From Massilia sp. 9I (GTDB taxonomy: Bacteria; Pseudomonadota; Gammaproteobacteria; Burkholderiales; Burkholderiaceae_D), in NCBI RefSeq assembly GCF_902506415.1, contig NZ_LR733275.1, positions 3,563,617 through 3,627,616 on the forward strand: a DNA stretch of 64,000 nt, in the 5' to 3' direction. Under the pieces are notes generated by a model that worked only from the letters and a program-made list of their open reading frames with translations, was not told where the DNA came from and searched no databases. The first letter of the stretch is position 1. Every line of letters begins with the position of its first letter. The position numbers were made by a program, and so were the translations under genes. This document shows, piece after piece, positions 15,441 to 25,516 of the stretch.

Positions 15441-16265
15441 ATGGTCTATCAAAGTGGCATCCACGGCCGGCTGGCCGTCCTTCTCGCAAGCCTGCTGGCG
15501 GCGCCGGCCGCGCTGGCGACCCTGCCGACCGACGGCGTATACTCGGTGGCGGAAATCCGGCGCCGCATCGAGAACCGCGACTGCAGCGGCGCCATCGAAC
15601 GGCTCAAGGAGGGGCTGGCGAAGAACGAAGCCGAGGTGGCGCTGATGGGCGGTTCGATGTACGAACACGGCGTCTGCGTCAAGCGCGACTGGCAGCGCGC
15701 CATTCCCCTGTATGCGCGCGCTACCGAGGGCGGCCAGCCGGAAGGCGCCGAACGGCTGGCGGCCGGCTTCGCCGATCCGGCCAACGGCCCGGATGCCGCC
15801 GCCGCCATCTGGTGGGCCTGGCGCGGGCGCGGCTTCAACCTGTCCGAATGCGGGGTCGACGGCAAGGCGCCGGCCGACCCGGAACGCCTGGTGGCGGAGA
15901 TGGGCAAGTGGCAAGCCACGCGGCTGGCCTACTGTGTCTATGTGGCGGGCGTGATGTCGACCATCTCGGCCGAAATGCGCTATCCCGACCTGGCGCTCGG
16001 CTTCTCCATCGGCGGCGACGTATCGCTGCGCTTTTATCCCGCCACGCCGCGCTTCGAGCTGCAGCAGACCGGCTCGCAGGAGTACGAATTGATCGGCTAC
16101 TTCGCGGTCGACCGCCTGCGCGACCGCAAGCGCAAGGCCGTCACCGGCGGCTTCGAGAAAGTGGTGGGCGAGGTTGCCGACCGAGCGCTGCGGCGCTATC
16201 CCCATCCGAAGGGAATCCCGGAAGAAGCCCTGATCCAGACCACCTATACTTTCTACATCCGATAG
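15441..16265 (+). CDS. Secreted Sel1-like repeat protein with a TonB-C-like tail (copy 2 of tandem pair)
   Basis: A protein of 274 residues. I prefer the ATG at 15441, with AGGAG at 15429-15433, because it gives a proper signal peptide ending Ala-Leu-Ala. An upstream ATG at 15405 overlaps the previous stop as ATGA and would add 12 residues. The protein matches its neighbour along the whole length: the Ile-Arg-Arg-Arg-Ile-Glu helix, Gly-Ser-Met-Tyr-Glu-His-Gly-Val-Cys, the Gly-Pro-Asp-Ala-Ala-Ala-Ala linker, and the tail motif Gly-Gly-Phe-Glu-Lys-Val-Val-Gly-Glu-Val-Ala-Asp-Arg-Ala-Leu-Arg-Arg-Tyr-Pro. The pair clearly arose by tandem duplication and is probably cotranscribed. Function is unknown. 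Confidence 0.77.
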   Translation: MVYQSGIHGRLAVLLASLLAAPAALATLPTDGVYSVAEIRRRIENRDCSGAIERLKEGLAKNEAEVALMGGSMYEHGVCVKRDWQRAIPLYARATEGGQPEGAERLAAGFADPANGPDAAAAIWWAWRGRGFNLSECGVDGKAPADPERLVAEMGKWQATRLAYCVYVAGVMSTISAEMRYPDLALGFSIGGDVSLRFYPATPRFELQQTGSQEYELIGYFAVDRLRDRKRKAVTGGFEKVVGEVADRALRRYPHPKGIPEEALIQTTYTFYIR

Positions 16266-16334
16266 GGCTGCCTGCCGGGTTCGGGAAAATCGCGTATCGT
16301 CTTGGTTATCCGACAAAGGAAGCAGGAGAACGCG

Positions 16335-17774
16335 ATGAAAAAACTCGACGTGGATGTCGCCATCATCGGCACCGGCACCGCCGGCATGACGGCCTACCGA
16401 GCCGCCAAGGCACAGGGTGCGCGCACCGTGGTCATCGAAAGCAGCCACTACGGCACCACCTGCGCGCGGGTCGGCTGCATGCCCAGCAAGCTCCTGATCG
16501 CCGCCGCGGAAAGCGCCCACGCGATGCAGCACAGCGCGCCGTTCGGCGTACATGCGGGCGAAGTGCGCATCGACGGCCCCGCCGTGATGGAACGGGTGCG
16601 CAAGGAGCGCGACCGTTTTGTGGGCTTCGTGCTGGAAAGCGTCGAATCCTTTCCCGAAGAAGACCGCCTGCGCGGCCATGCGCGCTTCACCGGCCCGCAT
16701 ACGCTCCTGGTCAACGACCACACCGAGATCACGGCCGCGCGCGTCGTGATCGCCACCGGCTCCACGCCGCTGCGCCTGCCCGCGCTGGAGAACGTCGGCC
16801 CCGGCATCGTGACCTCCGACGACGTGTTCTACTGGGACGACTTGCCGAAGTCGGTCGCCGTGATCGGCACCGGCGTGATCGGCCTGGAGCTGGGCCAGGC
16901 CCTGCACCGCCTGGGTGTGCGCGTGAAACTGTTCGCGCGCGGCGGCAGCATCGCGCAGCTGAGCGACCCGGAGGTGCTACGTAATGCCAACCGCGTGCTG
17001 AGCGAGGAACTCGATATCCAGTTCCAGTCGAGGGTGGTGGGGGCGGTGCAAGAAGGCGATGAGGTCGCGCTGACCGTCAGCGACGCGCTCGGCGACGAGA
17101 AAACCGAGCGCTTCCAATATGTGCTGATGGCGGCCGGCCGCACGCCCAACGTGCACAACATCGGTCTCGAACACACGGGCCTGGAGCGCGGGCCCGACGG
17201 CATCCCGCTTTTCGATACCCGCACCATGCAGTGCGGGACCAGCCACATCTTCATCGCGGGCGACGCCAACAACGAGCGCCCGCTGCTGCACGACGCGGCC
17301 GACCACGGCAAGATCGCCGGCGACAACGCGGGCCGTTATCCGGACGTGCGTCCGGGCCTGCGCCGCACCGCGATCGGGGTCGCCTTTACCGAACCGAATA
17401 TCGCCACCCTGGGCGCCAGCTACCGCAGCCTGTGCGAGGGCGGCCACCGCAAGTTCGCGGTTGGCTCGGTCTCCTTCGCCAACCAGGGCCGCAGCCGCGT
17501 GATGTTGCAGAACAAGGGGATGCTGCGGGTGTATGCGGAATTCGGTTCGCGCCGCTTCCTGGGCGCCGAGATGATCGCGCCGCGCGCCGAGCACCTGGCG
17601 CACACGCTGTCCTGGGCCTGCCAGATGCGCATGACGGTGGACCAGATGCTGGAGATGCCCTTCTACCATCCTGTCATCGAGGAGGGCGTGCGCACCGCGC
17701 TGCGCGACCTGGCGCAGTGCCTGACGCGGGGCGAGAGCGAGATCGACCCGGCCGATACCGAGCCGGGCACGTAA
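16335..17774 (+). CDS. Dihydrolipoyl dehydrogenase-like FAD/NAD disulfide oxidoreductase
   Basis: A 479-residue protein from the ATG at 16335, with AGGAG about 8 nt upstream; an in-frame GTG at 16302 is less likely. The FAD-binding Gly-Thr-Gly-Thr-Ala-Gly lies at 12-17, the redox-active Cys43-Ala-Arg-Val-Gly-Cys48 follows, then the NAD-binding Gly-Thr-Gly-Val-Ile-Gly near 180. The C-terminal dimerisation domain has Tyr-His-Pro-Val-Ile-Glu-Glu-Gly, the active-site His-Glu region. The disulfide motif is CARVGC rather than the CLNVGC of classical E3 subunits, and no 2-oxoacid dehydrogenase genes are nearby. It may be a stand-alone family member with another dithiol or quinone substrate. It appears to be a single-gene unit. 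Confidence 0.85.
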   Translation: MKKLDVDVAIIGTGTAGMTAYRAAKAQGARTVVIESSHYGTTCARVGCMPSKLLIAAAESAHAMQHSAPFGVHAGEVRIDGPAVMERVRKERDRFVGFVLESVESFPEEDRLRGHARFTGPHTLLVNDHTEITAARVVIATGSTPLRLPALENVGPGIVTSDDVFYWDDLPKSVAVIGTGVIGLELGQALHRLGVRVKLFARGGSIAQLSDPEVLRNANRVLSEELDIQFQSRVVGAVQEGDEVALTVSDALGDEKTERFQYVLMAAGRTPNVHNIGLEHTGLERGPDGIPLFDTRTMQCGTSHIFIAGDANNERPLLHDAADHGKIAGDNAGRYPDVRPGLRRTAIGVAFTEPNIATLGASYRSLCEGGHRKFAVGSVSFANQGRSRVMLQNKGMLRVYAEFGSRRFLGAEMIAPRAEHLAHTLSWACQMRMTVDQMLEMPFYHPVIEEGVRTALRDLAQCLTRGESEIDPADTEPGT

Positions 17775-17816
17775 GATCAGCTGCGCTTAACTCGGCGCGG
17801 AAAAGATTAACGAAAC

Positions 17817-18302
17817 TTAATTCAGGTAGCTGGCGTCCAGCTTGCCCTCGCCGGCCAGCTGGCGCAGGATGCGCACGGTGTCGATGTCGGCTTCCTGGTA
17901 GGCCGAGCGCTTGAAGTCGTCGTACATTTCGTTGGCCGGGTCGCTGTGCTCGCCCTGGCCGTCGTCGTAGCAGAAGCGCACCAGCAGCACGGCTTCGCCC
18001 GGCGCCTCGATCCGCATGCTCAGGGTGGAGGCGGCGATCTCGCCCTGGGCCGGCACTTCGTAGCGCACTTCCTTCAGCGGCGTCAGGTGGACGACGTCGT
18101 CGATCACCAGGTCGCCGTAGCGCAGGCGGCGCTGGAAGCTGCCGCTCGAGCGCTCGCCGATGGTGCATTCGTCCAGGTGCGGCACGAACAGGGTCGGGTT
18201 TTCCGCGCGCAGCACCAGCCCGCGCCACAGTTGTTCGACCGAGATGGTGTCGATCAGCGGATTGAGCGGATCGTTGATCTGGATGAGATGTTCAAATTTC
18301 AT
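17817..18302 (-). CDS. SRPBCC family protein (AtaL-like, DUF1857)
   Basis: A protein of 161 residues from the ATG at 18302. It begins Met-Lys-Phe-Glu-His-Leu-Ile-Gln-Ile-Asn-Asp-Pro, as do AtaL-like START/SRPBCC proteins, and contains the helix Ile-Ser-Val-Glu-Gln-Leu-Trp-Arg-Gly-Leu. The helix-grip fold binds hydrophobic ligands, but none is known for this subfamily in bacteria. It is cytoplasmic, without a signal peptide. It converges on the flavoenzyme gene and diverges from modA, so it is probably transcribed on its own. Confidence 0.85.
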   Translation of the reverse strand: MKFEHLIQINDPLNPLIDTISVEQLWRGLVLRAENPTLFVPHLDECTIGERSSGSFQRRLRYGDLVIDDVVHLTPLKEVRYEVPAQGEIAASTLSMRIEAPGEAVLLVRFCYDDGQGEHSDPANEMYDDFKRSAYQEADIDTVRILRQLAGEGKLDASYLN

Positions 18303-18320
18303 GGTGCCTGTCCAAAATAG

Positions 18321-19223
<903 letters not shown>

Positions 19224-19229
19224 GCGCGA

Positions 19230-19910
19230 ATGGCGGGAGCGGACCTTGCAGCCGTCTGGCTGACCCTGAAGCTGGCGTCGATCGTGACCGCGCTGCTTCT
19301 GGTGATCGGCACGCCGGTCGCCTGGTGGCTGGCGCGCACGCGCTCGCGCCTGAAGGGCGTGGTCGGGGCCGTGGTGGCGCTGCCGCTGGTGCTCCCGCCC
19401 ACGGTCCTCGGCTTCTACCTGCTGGTGGCGATGGGGCCGAACGGACCGGTTGGACAGGTGACGCAAGCGCTCGGCCTGGGGACCTTGCCCTTCAGCTTCC
19501 CCGGGCTGGTGGTCGGCTCGCTGTTCTATTCGCTGCCGTTTGTCGTGCAGCCGTTGCAGAACGCTTTTGAAGCCATCGGCGAGCAGTTGCTGGAAGCGGC
19601 GGCGACCCTGCGCGCCGGTCCCTGGGACCGCTTCTGGTCGATCGCGGTGCCGCTCGCGCGCCCGGGCTTTCTGTCGGGCGCCATCCTCGGTTTCGCGCAC
19701 ACCGTCGGCGAATTCGGGATCGTCCTCATGATCGGCGGGAACATCCCGGACAAGACGCGCCTGGTGTCGGTGCAGATCTACGACCACGTCGAGGCGATGG
19801 AGTATGCGCAGGCACACTGGCTGGCCGGCGGCATGCTGGTGTTCAGCTTCCTGGTGCTGCTGGCGCTGTACACCTTCAGCCCGCCCTCGCGCAAGGTGGT
19901 GCGGGCATGA
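19230..19910 (+). CDS. modB: Molybdate ABC transporter, permease
   Basis: A protein of 226 residues with about five transmembrane helices. The cytoplasmic loop motif that docks onto the ATPase is visible as [42 protein letters not shown] followed by the Pro-Leu-Ala-Arg-Pro segment. Phe-Ala-His-Thr-Val-Gly-Glu-Phe-Gly is typical of ModB. It forms the inner-membrane channel of the molybdate importer. The gene starts 6 nt after modA and its TGA overlaps the modC ATG (ATGA at 19907-19910), so translation of the two is coupled. Confidence 0.95.
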   Translation: MAGADLAAVWLTLKLASIVTALLLVIGTPVAWWLARTRSRLKGVVGAVVALPLVLPPTVLGFYLLVAMGPNGPVGQVTQALGLGTLPFSFPGLVVGSLFYSLPFVVQPLQNAFEAIGEQLLEAAATLRAGPWDRFWSIAVPLARPGFLSGAILGFAHTVGEFGIVLMIGGNIPDKTRLVSVQIYDHVEAMEYAQAHWLAGGMLVFSFLVLLALYTFSPPSRKVVRA

Positions 19911-20983
19911 ACGGCATCCGCGCCCGCGTTTGCATCGCGCGCAATGGCTTCACGCTCGACGTCGACCTGGAGCTGCCGGGACGCGGCGTAAGCGCGCTGT
20001 TCGGCCACTCGGGCTCGGGCAAGACCACCTGCCTGCGCGCCATCGCCGGCCTGGAGCGCGCGCCCGGCGGTTACGTGGCCCTGGGCGGCGAGGTGTGGCA
20101 GGACGACGCGCGCGGGCTGTTCGTGCCGCCTCACCGGCGCGCGCTGGGCGTCGTGTTCCAGGACGCCGGCCTGTTCCCCCATATGAACGTGCGCGCCAAC
20201 CTCGAATTCGGAATGAAGCGGGTGCAGCCGGCAGAACGCAAGTTCGCCCTTGGGCCAGTGGTCGAGATGCTCGGCATCGGCGCGCTGCTGGAGCGGCGCC
20301 CGGCCAGCCTGTCGGGTGGGGAGCGGCAGCGGGTGGCGATCGCCCGCGCCCTCTTGTGCTCGCCGCGCCTGCTGCTGATGGACGAGCCGCTCGCCGCGCT
20401 CGACTTGCAGCGCCGCCAGGAGATCCTGCCCTACCTGGAACGCATGCACGACGAGCTGTCGATCCCCATCATCTACGTCAGCCACGCGCCGGACGAGGTG
20501 GCGCGCCTGGCCGACCACCTGGTGCTGCTCGAAGCCGGCCGGGCCGTCGCCAGCGGGCCGCTGGGCGAGATCCTGGCGCGCATGGACCTGCCGGCCGCCT
20601 TTGCCGACGATACCGGCGTGGTGCTCGACACCGTGCTGGCCGGGCACGAAGAAGACGACATGTCGCGCCTGCAGTTCGCGGGCGGCGCGCTGTCGGTCGG
20701 GCGCCGGCGCGAAGCCCTCGGCGCCCGGCTGCGCTGCCGGATCCATGCGCGCGACGTCAGCCTCGCACTGGAGCGGCCGCAGCGCACCAGCATCGTCAAC
20801 CTGCTCCCCGCCGTGGTGACGGCGACGGCGGCCACCGGGACGCCCGGCCACGTGCTGGTGCAGATGCGGGTGGGCGAGGTGCTGCTGCTGGCGCGGATTT
20901 CGGAACGCTCGCGGCGCGAGCTGGCGATCGGCCCAGGCAGCCCGGTCTGGGCCCAGGTCAAGGCAGTTGCGCTGCTGAGCTAG
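19907..20983 (+). CDS. modC: Molybdate ABC transporter, ATP-binding protein
   Basis: A 358-residue protein. The ABC signature set is complete: Walker A Gly-His-Ser-Gly-Ser-Gly-Lys-Thr at 33-40, Q-loop Phe-Gln-Asp-Ala-Gly-Leu-Phe near 84-90, Leu-Ser-Gly-Gly-Glu-Arg-Gln at 135-141, Walker B ending Met-Asp-Glu-Pro at 158-161, and the switch histidine in Tyr-Val-Ser-His near 190-193. The C-terminal ~75 residues form a TOBE/Mop-like domain that in ModC proteins binds molybdate and regulates transport. It powers molybdate import for molybdenum-cofactor enzymes. Last gene of the operon. Confidence 0.95.
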   Translation: MNGIRARVCIARNGFTLDVDLELPGRGVSALFGHSGSGKTTCLRAIAGLERAPGGYVALGGEVWQDDARGLFVPPHRRALGVVFQDAGLFPHMNVRANLEFGMKRVQPAERKFALGPVVEMLGIGALLERRPASLSGGERQRVAIARALLCSPRLLLMDEPLAALDLQRRQEILPYLERMHDELSIPIIYVSHAPDEVARLADHLVLLEAGRAVASGPLGEILARMDLPAAFADDTGVVLDTVLAGHEEDDMSRLQFAGGALSVGRRREALGARLRCRIHARDVSLALERPQRTSIVNLLPAVVTATAATGTPGHVLVQMRVGEVLLLARISERSRRELAIGPGSPVWAQVKAVALLS

Positions 20984-21018
20984 GGCTGTTGCAAACAGAC
21001 CAAGGAACAGATCGGTTT

Positions 21019-21048
21019 TTGGCGCGAGGCCGGACTCAGCCTTACAAT
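21019..21048 (+). promoter_or_regulatory. Candidate sigma-70 promoter of rep
   Basis: TTGGCG (21019-21024) and TACAAT (21043-21048) are separated by 18 bp and end about 28 bp before the rep start codon. Each hexamer differs from consensus at one or two places. Placement fits a short leader. Confidence 0.4.
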
Positions 21049-21076
21049 ACCGGTCCATCCTGCAAAAATCTTTCCC

Positions 21077-23137
21077 ATGTCCAACGCACCAAAATTCGGC
21101 CTCAACGGGCCGCAGAGCGAAGCCGTGCTTTATCTCGACGGCCCCTGCCTGGTGCTGGCCGGCGCCGGCTCGGGCAAGACGCGCGTCATTACCCAGAAGA
21201 TCGCCTACATGATCGAGCATTGCGGCTACGATCCGCGCACGATCGCGGCGCTGACCTTCACCAACAAGGCCGCCCTCGAGATGCAGGAGCGCATCGGCAA
21301 GCTGCTCAAGCAGCCGAAACAGGCCAAGCAGCTCACCGTCTCCACTTTTCACTCGCTGGGCGTGAAAATCCTGCGCCAGGAAGCGGCCGGCGTCGGCCTG
21401 AAGGACAAGTTCTCGATCATGGACAGCGACGACTGCTATACCGTCGTGTCCGACCTGGCGCTGACCACCGACAAGCAGGAAATCCGCCGCATCCAGAATG
21501 CGATCTCGCTGTGGAAGAACGGCCTGGTCGACCCGGAAGACGCGATCCGCAACGCCAAGGATGAAGACGAAGCCATGTCCGCGCGCGTCTACCGCAGCTA
21601 CCTGGCTACCTTGCAGGCCTACCAGGCGGTCGACTTCGATGACCTGATCCGCCTGCCGGTGGAGCTGTTCCGCAACAACGAGTCGATCCGCGACCGCTGG
21701 CAGCGCCGCCTGCGCTATCTTCTGATGGACGAATACCAGGACACCAACACCTGCCAGTACGAACTGGTGAAGCTGCTGGTGACGGGCATCGGCAAGAAAC
21801 CGATGTTCACCGCCGTGGGCGACGACGACCAGGCGATCTACGCCTGGCGCGGCGCCTCCGTCGAAAACCTGAAGACCCTGCAGACCGACTTCCCCGACCT
21901 GCGCGTCATCAAGCTGGAACAGAACTACCGCTCGACCACCCGCATCCTGCAGGCGGCCAACGCCGTCATCGGCAACAATCCGAAGCTGTTCGAGAAGTCG
22001 CTGTGGTCCGAGCACGGCTTGGGCGAGCCGATCGAGGTGTTCGGCATGCAGAGCGACGAGACGGAAGCGGAGCAGGTGGCGATCATGATCTCGGCCGACC
22101 ACTTCCAGCGCAAGAACAAGTGGACCGACTACGCCATCCTGTACCGCGGCAACCACCAGGCACGCGTGATCGAGCAGGCCCTGCGCAAGGAGCGCATCCC
22201 CTACACCATGTCGGGCGGCCAGAGCTTTTTCGACAAGGCGGAGATCAAGGACATCATCGCCTACCTGCGCCTGATTGCGAACCAGGACGACGACCCGGCC
22301 TTCATCCGCGCCGTGACGACGCCGAAGCGCGGGGTCGGCATGGCCACGCTCGAGACGCTGGGCGAATTCTCCAAGCAATGGAACTGCTCGCTGTTCGAGG
22401 CGGCGCGCAAGAACGGCCTGGAAGCCAAGCTGGCCGAGCGCCAGCTGGCGCCACTGCGCGACTTCTGCCGCTTCCTGCTGGAGCTGGAAGACCGCGCCAC
22501 CCGTCCAGGCCCGTCGGGCAGCGGCGACAATGCCGCCGAAGTGCTCGATGACATGATGAAGGAGATGAACTACGAGCACTACCTGTATGAAAGCTTCGAC
22601 GACCGCGCGGCCCAGGGCAAGTGGCAGAACGTGCTCGAGTTCACCAACTGGCTGAAGGAACGCGGCCGCGGCGGGCGCGACCGCGACGGCGAAGAGAAGA
22701 ACCTGCTCGAGCTGACCCAGATGGTGGCCCTGATGTCGATGCTCGAAGGCCAGGACGAGGAACAGGATGCCGTGCGCATGTCGACCCTGCACGCGTCCAA
22801 GGGCCTGGAATACCCGCACGTGTTCCTGGTCGGCGTGGAAGAGGGCATTCTGCCGCACAAGGGCGACCCGGACGCGCCGGTGGAAGTCATCGCCGCCCGC
22901 ATCCAGGAAGAGCGGCGCCTGATGTACGTGGGGATCACGCGCGCCCAGCGCACCCTGCGCCTGACCTGGTGCAAGAAGCGCAAGCGCGCCGGCGAACTGG
23001 TGCACTGCGAGCCATCGCGCTTCATCAAGGAGATGGCGCTGGACGTGGGCGACGCCCCGCCCAAGGAAACGGAAGTACTGTCGCCCAAGGAGCGGCTGGC
23101 CAGTCTAAAAGCGCTGTTGGCAATGCCAAAAGCATAA
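21077..23137 (+). CDS. rep: ATP-dependent DNA helicase Rep (UvrD/PcrA superfamily)
   Basis: A protein of 686 residues, the usual size for Rep. It opens with the Q motif Leu-Asn-Gly-Pro-Gln and Walker A Gly-Ala-Gly-Ser-Gly-Lys-Thr at about 29-35. Later motifs include Thr-Phe-Thr-Asn-Lys-Ala-Ala, Ser-Thr-Phe-His-Ser-Leu-Gly, Met-Asp-Glu-Tyr-Gln-Asp-Thr-Asn, Gly-Asp-Asp-Asp-Gln-Ala-Ile-Tyr, Leu-Glu-Gln-Asn-Tyr-Arg-Ser-Thr and Thr-Leu-His-Ala-Ser-Lys-Gly-Leu-Glu. Rep is a 3'-5' single-strand translocase that clears proteins from DNA ahead of replication forks. The Shine-Dalgarno sequence is poor (the bases before the ATG are T- and C-rich). Confidence 0.92.
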   Translation: MSNAPKFGLNGPQSEAVLYLDGPCLVLAGAGSGKTRVITQKIAYMIEHCGYDPRTIAALTFTNKAALEMQERIGKLLKQPKQAKQLTVSTFHSLGVKILRQEAAGVGLKDKFSIMDSDDCYTVVSDLALTTDKQEIRRIQNAISLWKNGLVDPEDAIRNAKDEDEAMSARVYRSYLATLQAYQAVDFDDLIRLPVELFRNNESIRDRWQRRLRYLLMDEYQDTNTCQYELVKLLVTGIGKKPMFTAVGDDDQAIYAWRGASVENLKTLQTDFPDLRVIKLEQNYRSTTRILQAANAVIGNNPKLFEKSLWSEHGLGEPIEVFGMQSDETEAEQVAIMISADHFQRKNKWTDYAILYRGNHQARVIEQALRKERIPYTMSGGQSFFDKAEIKDIIAYLRLIANQDDDPAFIRAVTTPKRGVGMATLETLGEFSKQWNCSLFEAARKNGLEAKLAERQLAPLRDFCRFLLELEDRATRPGPSGSGDNAAEVLDDMMKEMNYEHYLYESFDDRAAQGKWQNVLEFTNWLKERGRGGRDRDGEEKNLLELTQMVALMSMLEGQDEEQDAVRMSTLHASKGLEYPHVFLVGVEEGILPHKGDPDAPVEVIAARIQEERRLMYVGITRAQRTLRLTWCKKRKRAGELVHCEPSRFIKEMALDVGDAPPKETEVLSPKERLASLKALLAMPKA

Positions 23138-23207
23138 ATGTGCCACGCATGCGTTGCGGATAAGCCTTGAATCCCTGCTAATCACCCCGCACGATTGAAA
23201 TTCTTAT

Positions 23208-23236
23208 TTGACTTAGTCTGTGCGGCAGGAAATACT
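23208..23236 (+). promoter_or_regulatory. Candidate promoter of the secreted metzincin gene
   Basis: TTGACT (23208-23213) and AATACT (23231-23236) are 17 bp apart and about 20 bp before the ATG at 23257. The -35 matches consensus at five of six positions; the -10 at four of six. Confidence 0.4.
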
Positions 23237-23256
23237 TTCCGGAAAGCGAGCTCATC

Positions 23257-25452
23257 ATGGATAAGCTCGCGCCCACTTTCCTACCTATTTCGCACATGGC
23301 AACCGTTTCCGACATCGAAATCACGCCCCATTCCGGGCTGAACCATATTGACGCGCTGCTCGACAAGGGCCCCGACTGGAACTACCTGACCGGGGTGACG
23401 GCGAATACCCTGTATTACACGTTCTCGATCTCTTCGGGTAACGAAAAAGACGTGAGCGGCCAGGAAGCCTTCACCCAGGCGCAGCAGATCGCCACCCGTA
23501 CCGCCTTCGAGTACCTGGAGCAGGTTACCGGCATCAAGTTTGTCGAAACCTCGATCGGCACCAGCGCCCAGATCCACCTGGCCAATCGCGACCTCGAGAA
23601 CAGCAATACGACGGGCCTGTGCAGCTGGCAGAGCGGCCTGACCTATGGCGCGAACAATGTCCTGAACAGCTACTCGGCGAACGCCTATGTCTACCTCGAC
23701 AACTTCGAATGGCGCGCCCAGAACCGTGACCTCCAGCCTGGCGGCCAGGGCTACCAGACCCTGCTGCACGAACTCGGCCACGCCCTGGGCCTGAAGCATC
23801 CGTTCATGGAGGACGCCGGCGACATCGTGCTGCCGAGCAGCCAGGACAAGCTGGTCAATACCATCATGTCCTACGACTACACCAGCGGCCCCTACAGCAC
23901 CTTCAGCCCCTACGACATCGCGGCCCTGAACTGGCTGTACGGCGGCGACGGCCTGCGAGGCGCGCTCGGCATCAACTCGACCACCGGCGCCCGTTACATC
24001 ACCGGCACCGGTGCGGGCGATCGCCTGACCGGCACCGCCTTCGACGACGTGCTCGAAAGCCTGGGCGGCAACGACTTCATCGATGGCGGCGCGGGCAACG
24101 ACACCGTCGTGTTCGGCCGCGCGCGCAGCGAATACAGCTTCAGCCAGGACGCCAGCGGCAATGTGCTGGCCAGCCACGCCACTTTGGGAACCGTCACCAT
24201 GAGCAATGTCGAGCAGTTCTCCTTCCTGGACGGTAAATATCTGCGCGCCCAGGTGCTGGGCGATACGACCCCGCCGCCGACCCCGAGCCTGTCGGTCACA
24301 AAAAACGCCGCCGGCTACACCTCCTACAGCAAGCCGCTGTTCACCGGTTCCGCCGAAGCGAATTCGACGGTGCGCATCTACCTGGGCGAGCGCCTGGTAG
24401 CGGAAACCAAGGCCGATGCGAACGGTCTCTACTCGATCACTGCCAGCAGCGTCTTCAGTGATGCGCTGAATTACGCAGTGCGCGCGACCGCGACCGACGC
24501 GGCCGGCAACGTGTCGGGCTTCAGCGCGACGGTCGCCTTCAACGTCGACTCCACGCCGCCGGTGAAACCGACGTCGGTGATGACCCTTACCGACGGCGGC
24601 AACCAGCCGGCGTTCAGCGGCACCGCAGAAGCCAACACCACGATCAGGCTGTACCGCGTCGACAGCCCGCAGGCGATCGAAATCGGCCGCACGGTCGCCA
24701 AGGCCGACGGTACCTGGAAGATCGATTCCGCCGCGCTGCCAAACGGCGTGTACAAGGCGATCGCGGTGTCGGAAGACATCGCCGGCAGCGCCACCAGCGC
24801 CGACGCCTACCTGAACTTCACCATCAACAGCACGCTGAGCCAGACCGGCAATGCCCAGAACAACCGCTTCACCAACCTCGGCGCGGGCAACAACGCGGTC
24901 GACGGCGGCGCCGGCACCGATACCGTCGTGTACACCGGCGTGAGCACCGACTTCACGCTGCAGCGCGGCGTGTACGGTGTGACCGTGACCGACAAGAACG
25001 GCGTGCTGGGCACCGACAACCTGATCAACGTCGAACGCGTCCAGTTCAACGACACCTGGAAGGCGCTCGACATCGACGGCATCGCCGGCCAGGCCTATCG
25101 CCTGTACGAAGCGGCCCTCGGCCGTCCGGCGGAAAAGGCGGGCCTGGGCTACTGGATCTCGCGCATGGAAACCGGCACCTCGCTGCAGCAGGTCGCGAAC
25201 GAGTTCACCAAGCAGGTCGAATTCAAGGACCTCTACGGCGCCAACCCGACCGACGCCCAGTTCCTGCGCCAGCTGTACATCAACATCCTGGACCGCGAAC
25301 CGGATGCCGCCGGCTACGACTACTGGGTTGGCCGCATCGTCGGCAGCAGCCGCGAACAGATCATGATCGAGTTCAGCGAAGGCTTCGAGAACCAGGCCCA
25401 GGTCATCGGCGCGATCCAGAACGGCATCGACTTCACACCCTGGACTAACTAA
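23257..25452 (+). CDS. Secreted serralysin-like metalloprotease with Ig-like repeats and DUF4214 tail
   Basis: A 731-residue protein without an N-terminal signal peptide. Residues ~40-235 form a metzincin domain: the zinc motif His-Glu-Leu-Gly-His-Ala-Leu-Gly-Leu-Lys-His at 171-181 and the Met-turn Ile-Met-Ser-Tyr-Asp near 203-207, the peptidase M10 serralysin layout. A single RTX-like nonapeptide patch (Gly-Gly-Asn-Asp-Phe-Ile-Asp-Gly-Gly-Ala-Gly-Asn-Asp) lies near 265-280, a second partial one near 545. Two Ig-like repeats span about 340-520. The last ~120 residues are a DUF4214 pair of helices (Leu-Tyr-Glu-Ala-Ala-Leu-Gly-Arg-Pro and Tyr-Ile-Asn-Ile-Leu-Asp-Arg-Glu-Pro). This fits type I secretion, but no exporter genes are adjacent. 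Likely an extracellular or surface endopeptidase. Confidence 0.85.
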   Translation: MDKLAPTFLPISHMATVSDIEITPHSGLNHIDALLDKGPDWNYLTGVTANTLYYTFSISSGNEKDVSGQEAFTQAQQIATRTAFEYLEQVTGIKFVETSIGTSAQIHLANRDLENSNTTGLCSWQSGLTYGANNVLNSYSANAYVYLDNFEWRAQNRDLQPGGQGYQTLLHELGHALGLKHPFMEDAGDIVLPSSQDKLVNTIMSYDYTSGPYSTFSPYDIAALNWLYGGDGLRGALGINSTTGARYITGTGAGDRLTGTAFDDVLESLGGNDFIDGGAGNDTVVFGRARSEYSFSQDASGNVLASHATLGTVTMSNVEQFSFLDGKYLRAQVLGDTTPPPTPSLSVTKNAAGYTSYSKPLFTGSAEANSTVRIYLGERLVAETKADANGLYSITASSVFSDALNYAVRATATDAAGNVSGFSATVAFNVDSTPPVKPTSVMTLTDGGNQPAFSGTAEANTTIRLYRVDSPQAIEIGRTVAKADGTWKIDSAALPNGVYKAIAVSEDIAGSATSADAYLNFTINSTLSQTGNAQNNRFTNLGAGNNAVDGGAGTDTVVYTGVSTDFTLQRGVYGVTVTDKNGVLGTDNLINVERVQFNDTWKALDIDGIAGQAYRLYEAALGRPAEKAGLGYWISRMETGTSLQQVANEFTKQVEFKDLYGANPTDAQFLRQLYINILDREPDAAGYDYWVGRIVGSSREQIMIEFSEGFENQAQVIGAIQNGIDFTPWTN

Positions 25453-25516
25453 TCCGGGACGACTCATTGGCTGCAGATTTGCTTCATAATGCCGGCTTTG
25501 CGCCGGGAAGCAGCCA

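Noticed and set aside
16335..17774. Part of a pyruvate dehydrogenase complex
   Set aside because: The flavoenzyme has the disulfide reductase fold, but no E1 or E2 genes flank it and its CARVGC motif differs from classical E3; I did not give it the lpd symbol.
19778..23005. A 1075-codon open frame antisense to modC and rep
   Set aside because: Both plus-strand genes are unambiguous, and the antisense product is a low-complexity sequence rich in Arg, Gly and Gln with no Shine-Dalgarno start.
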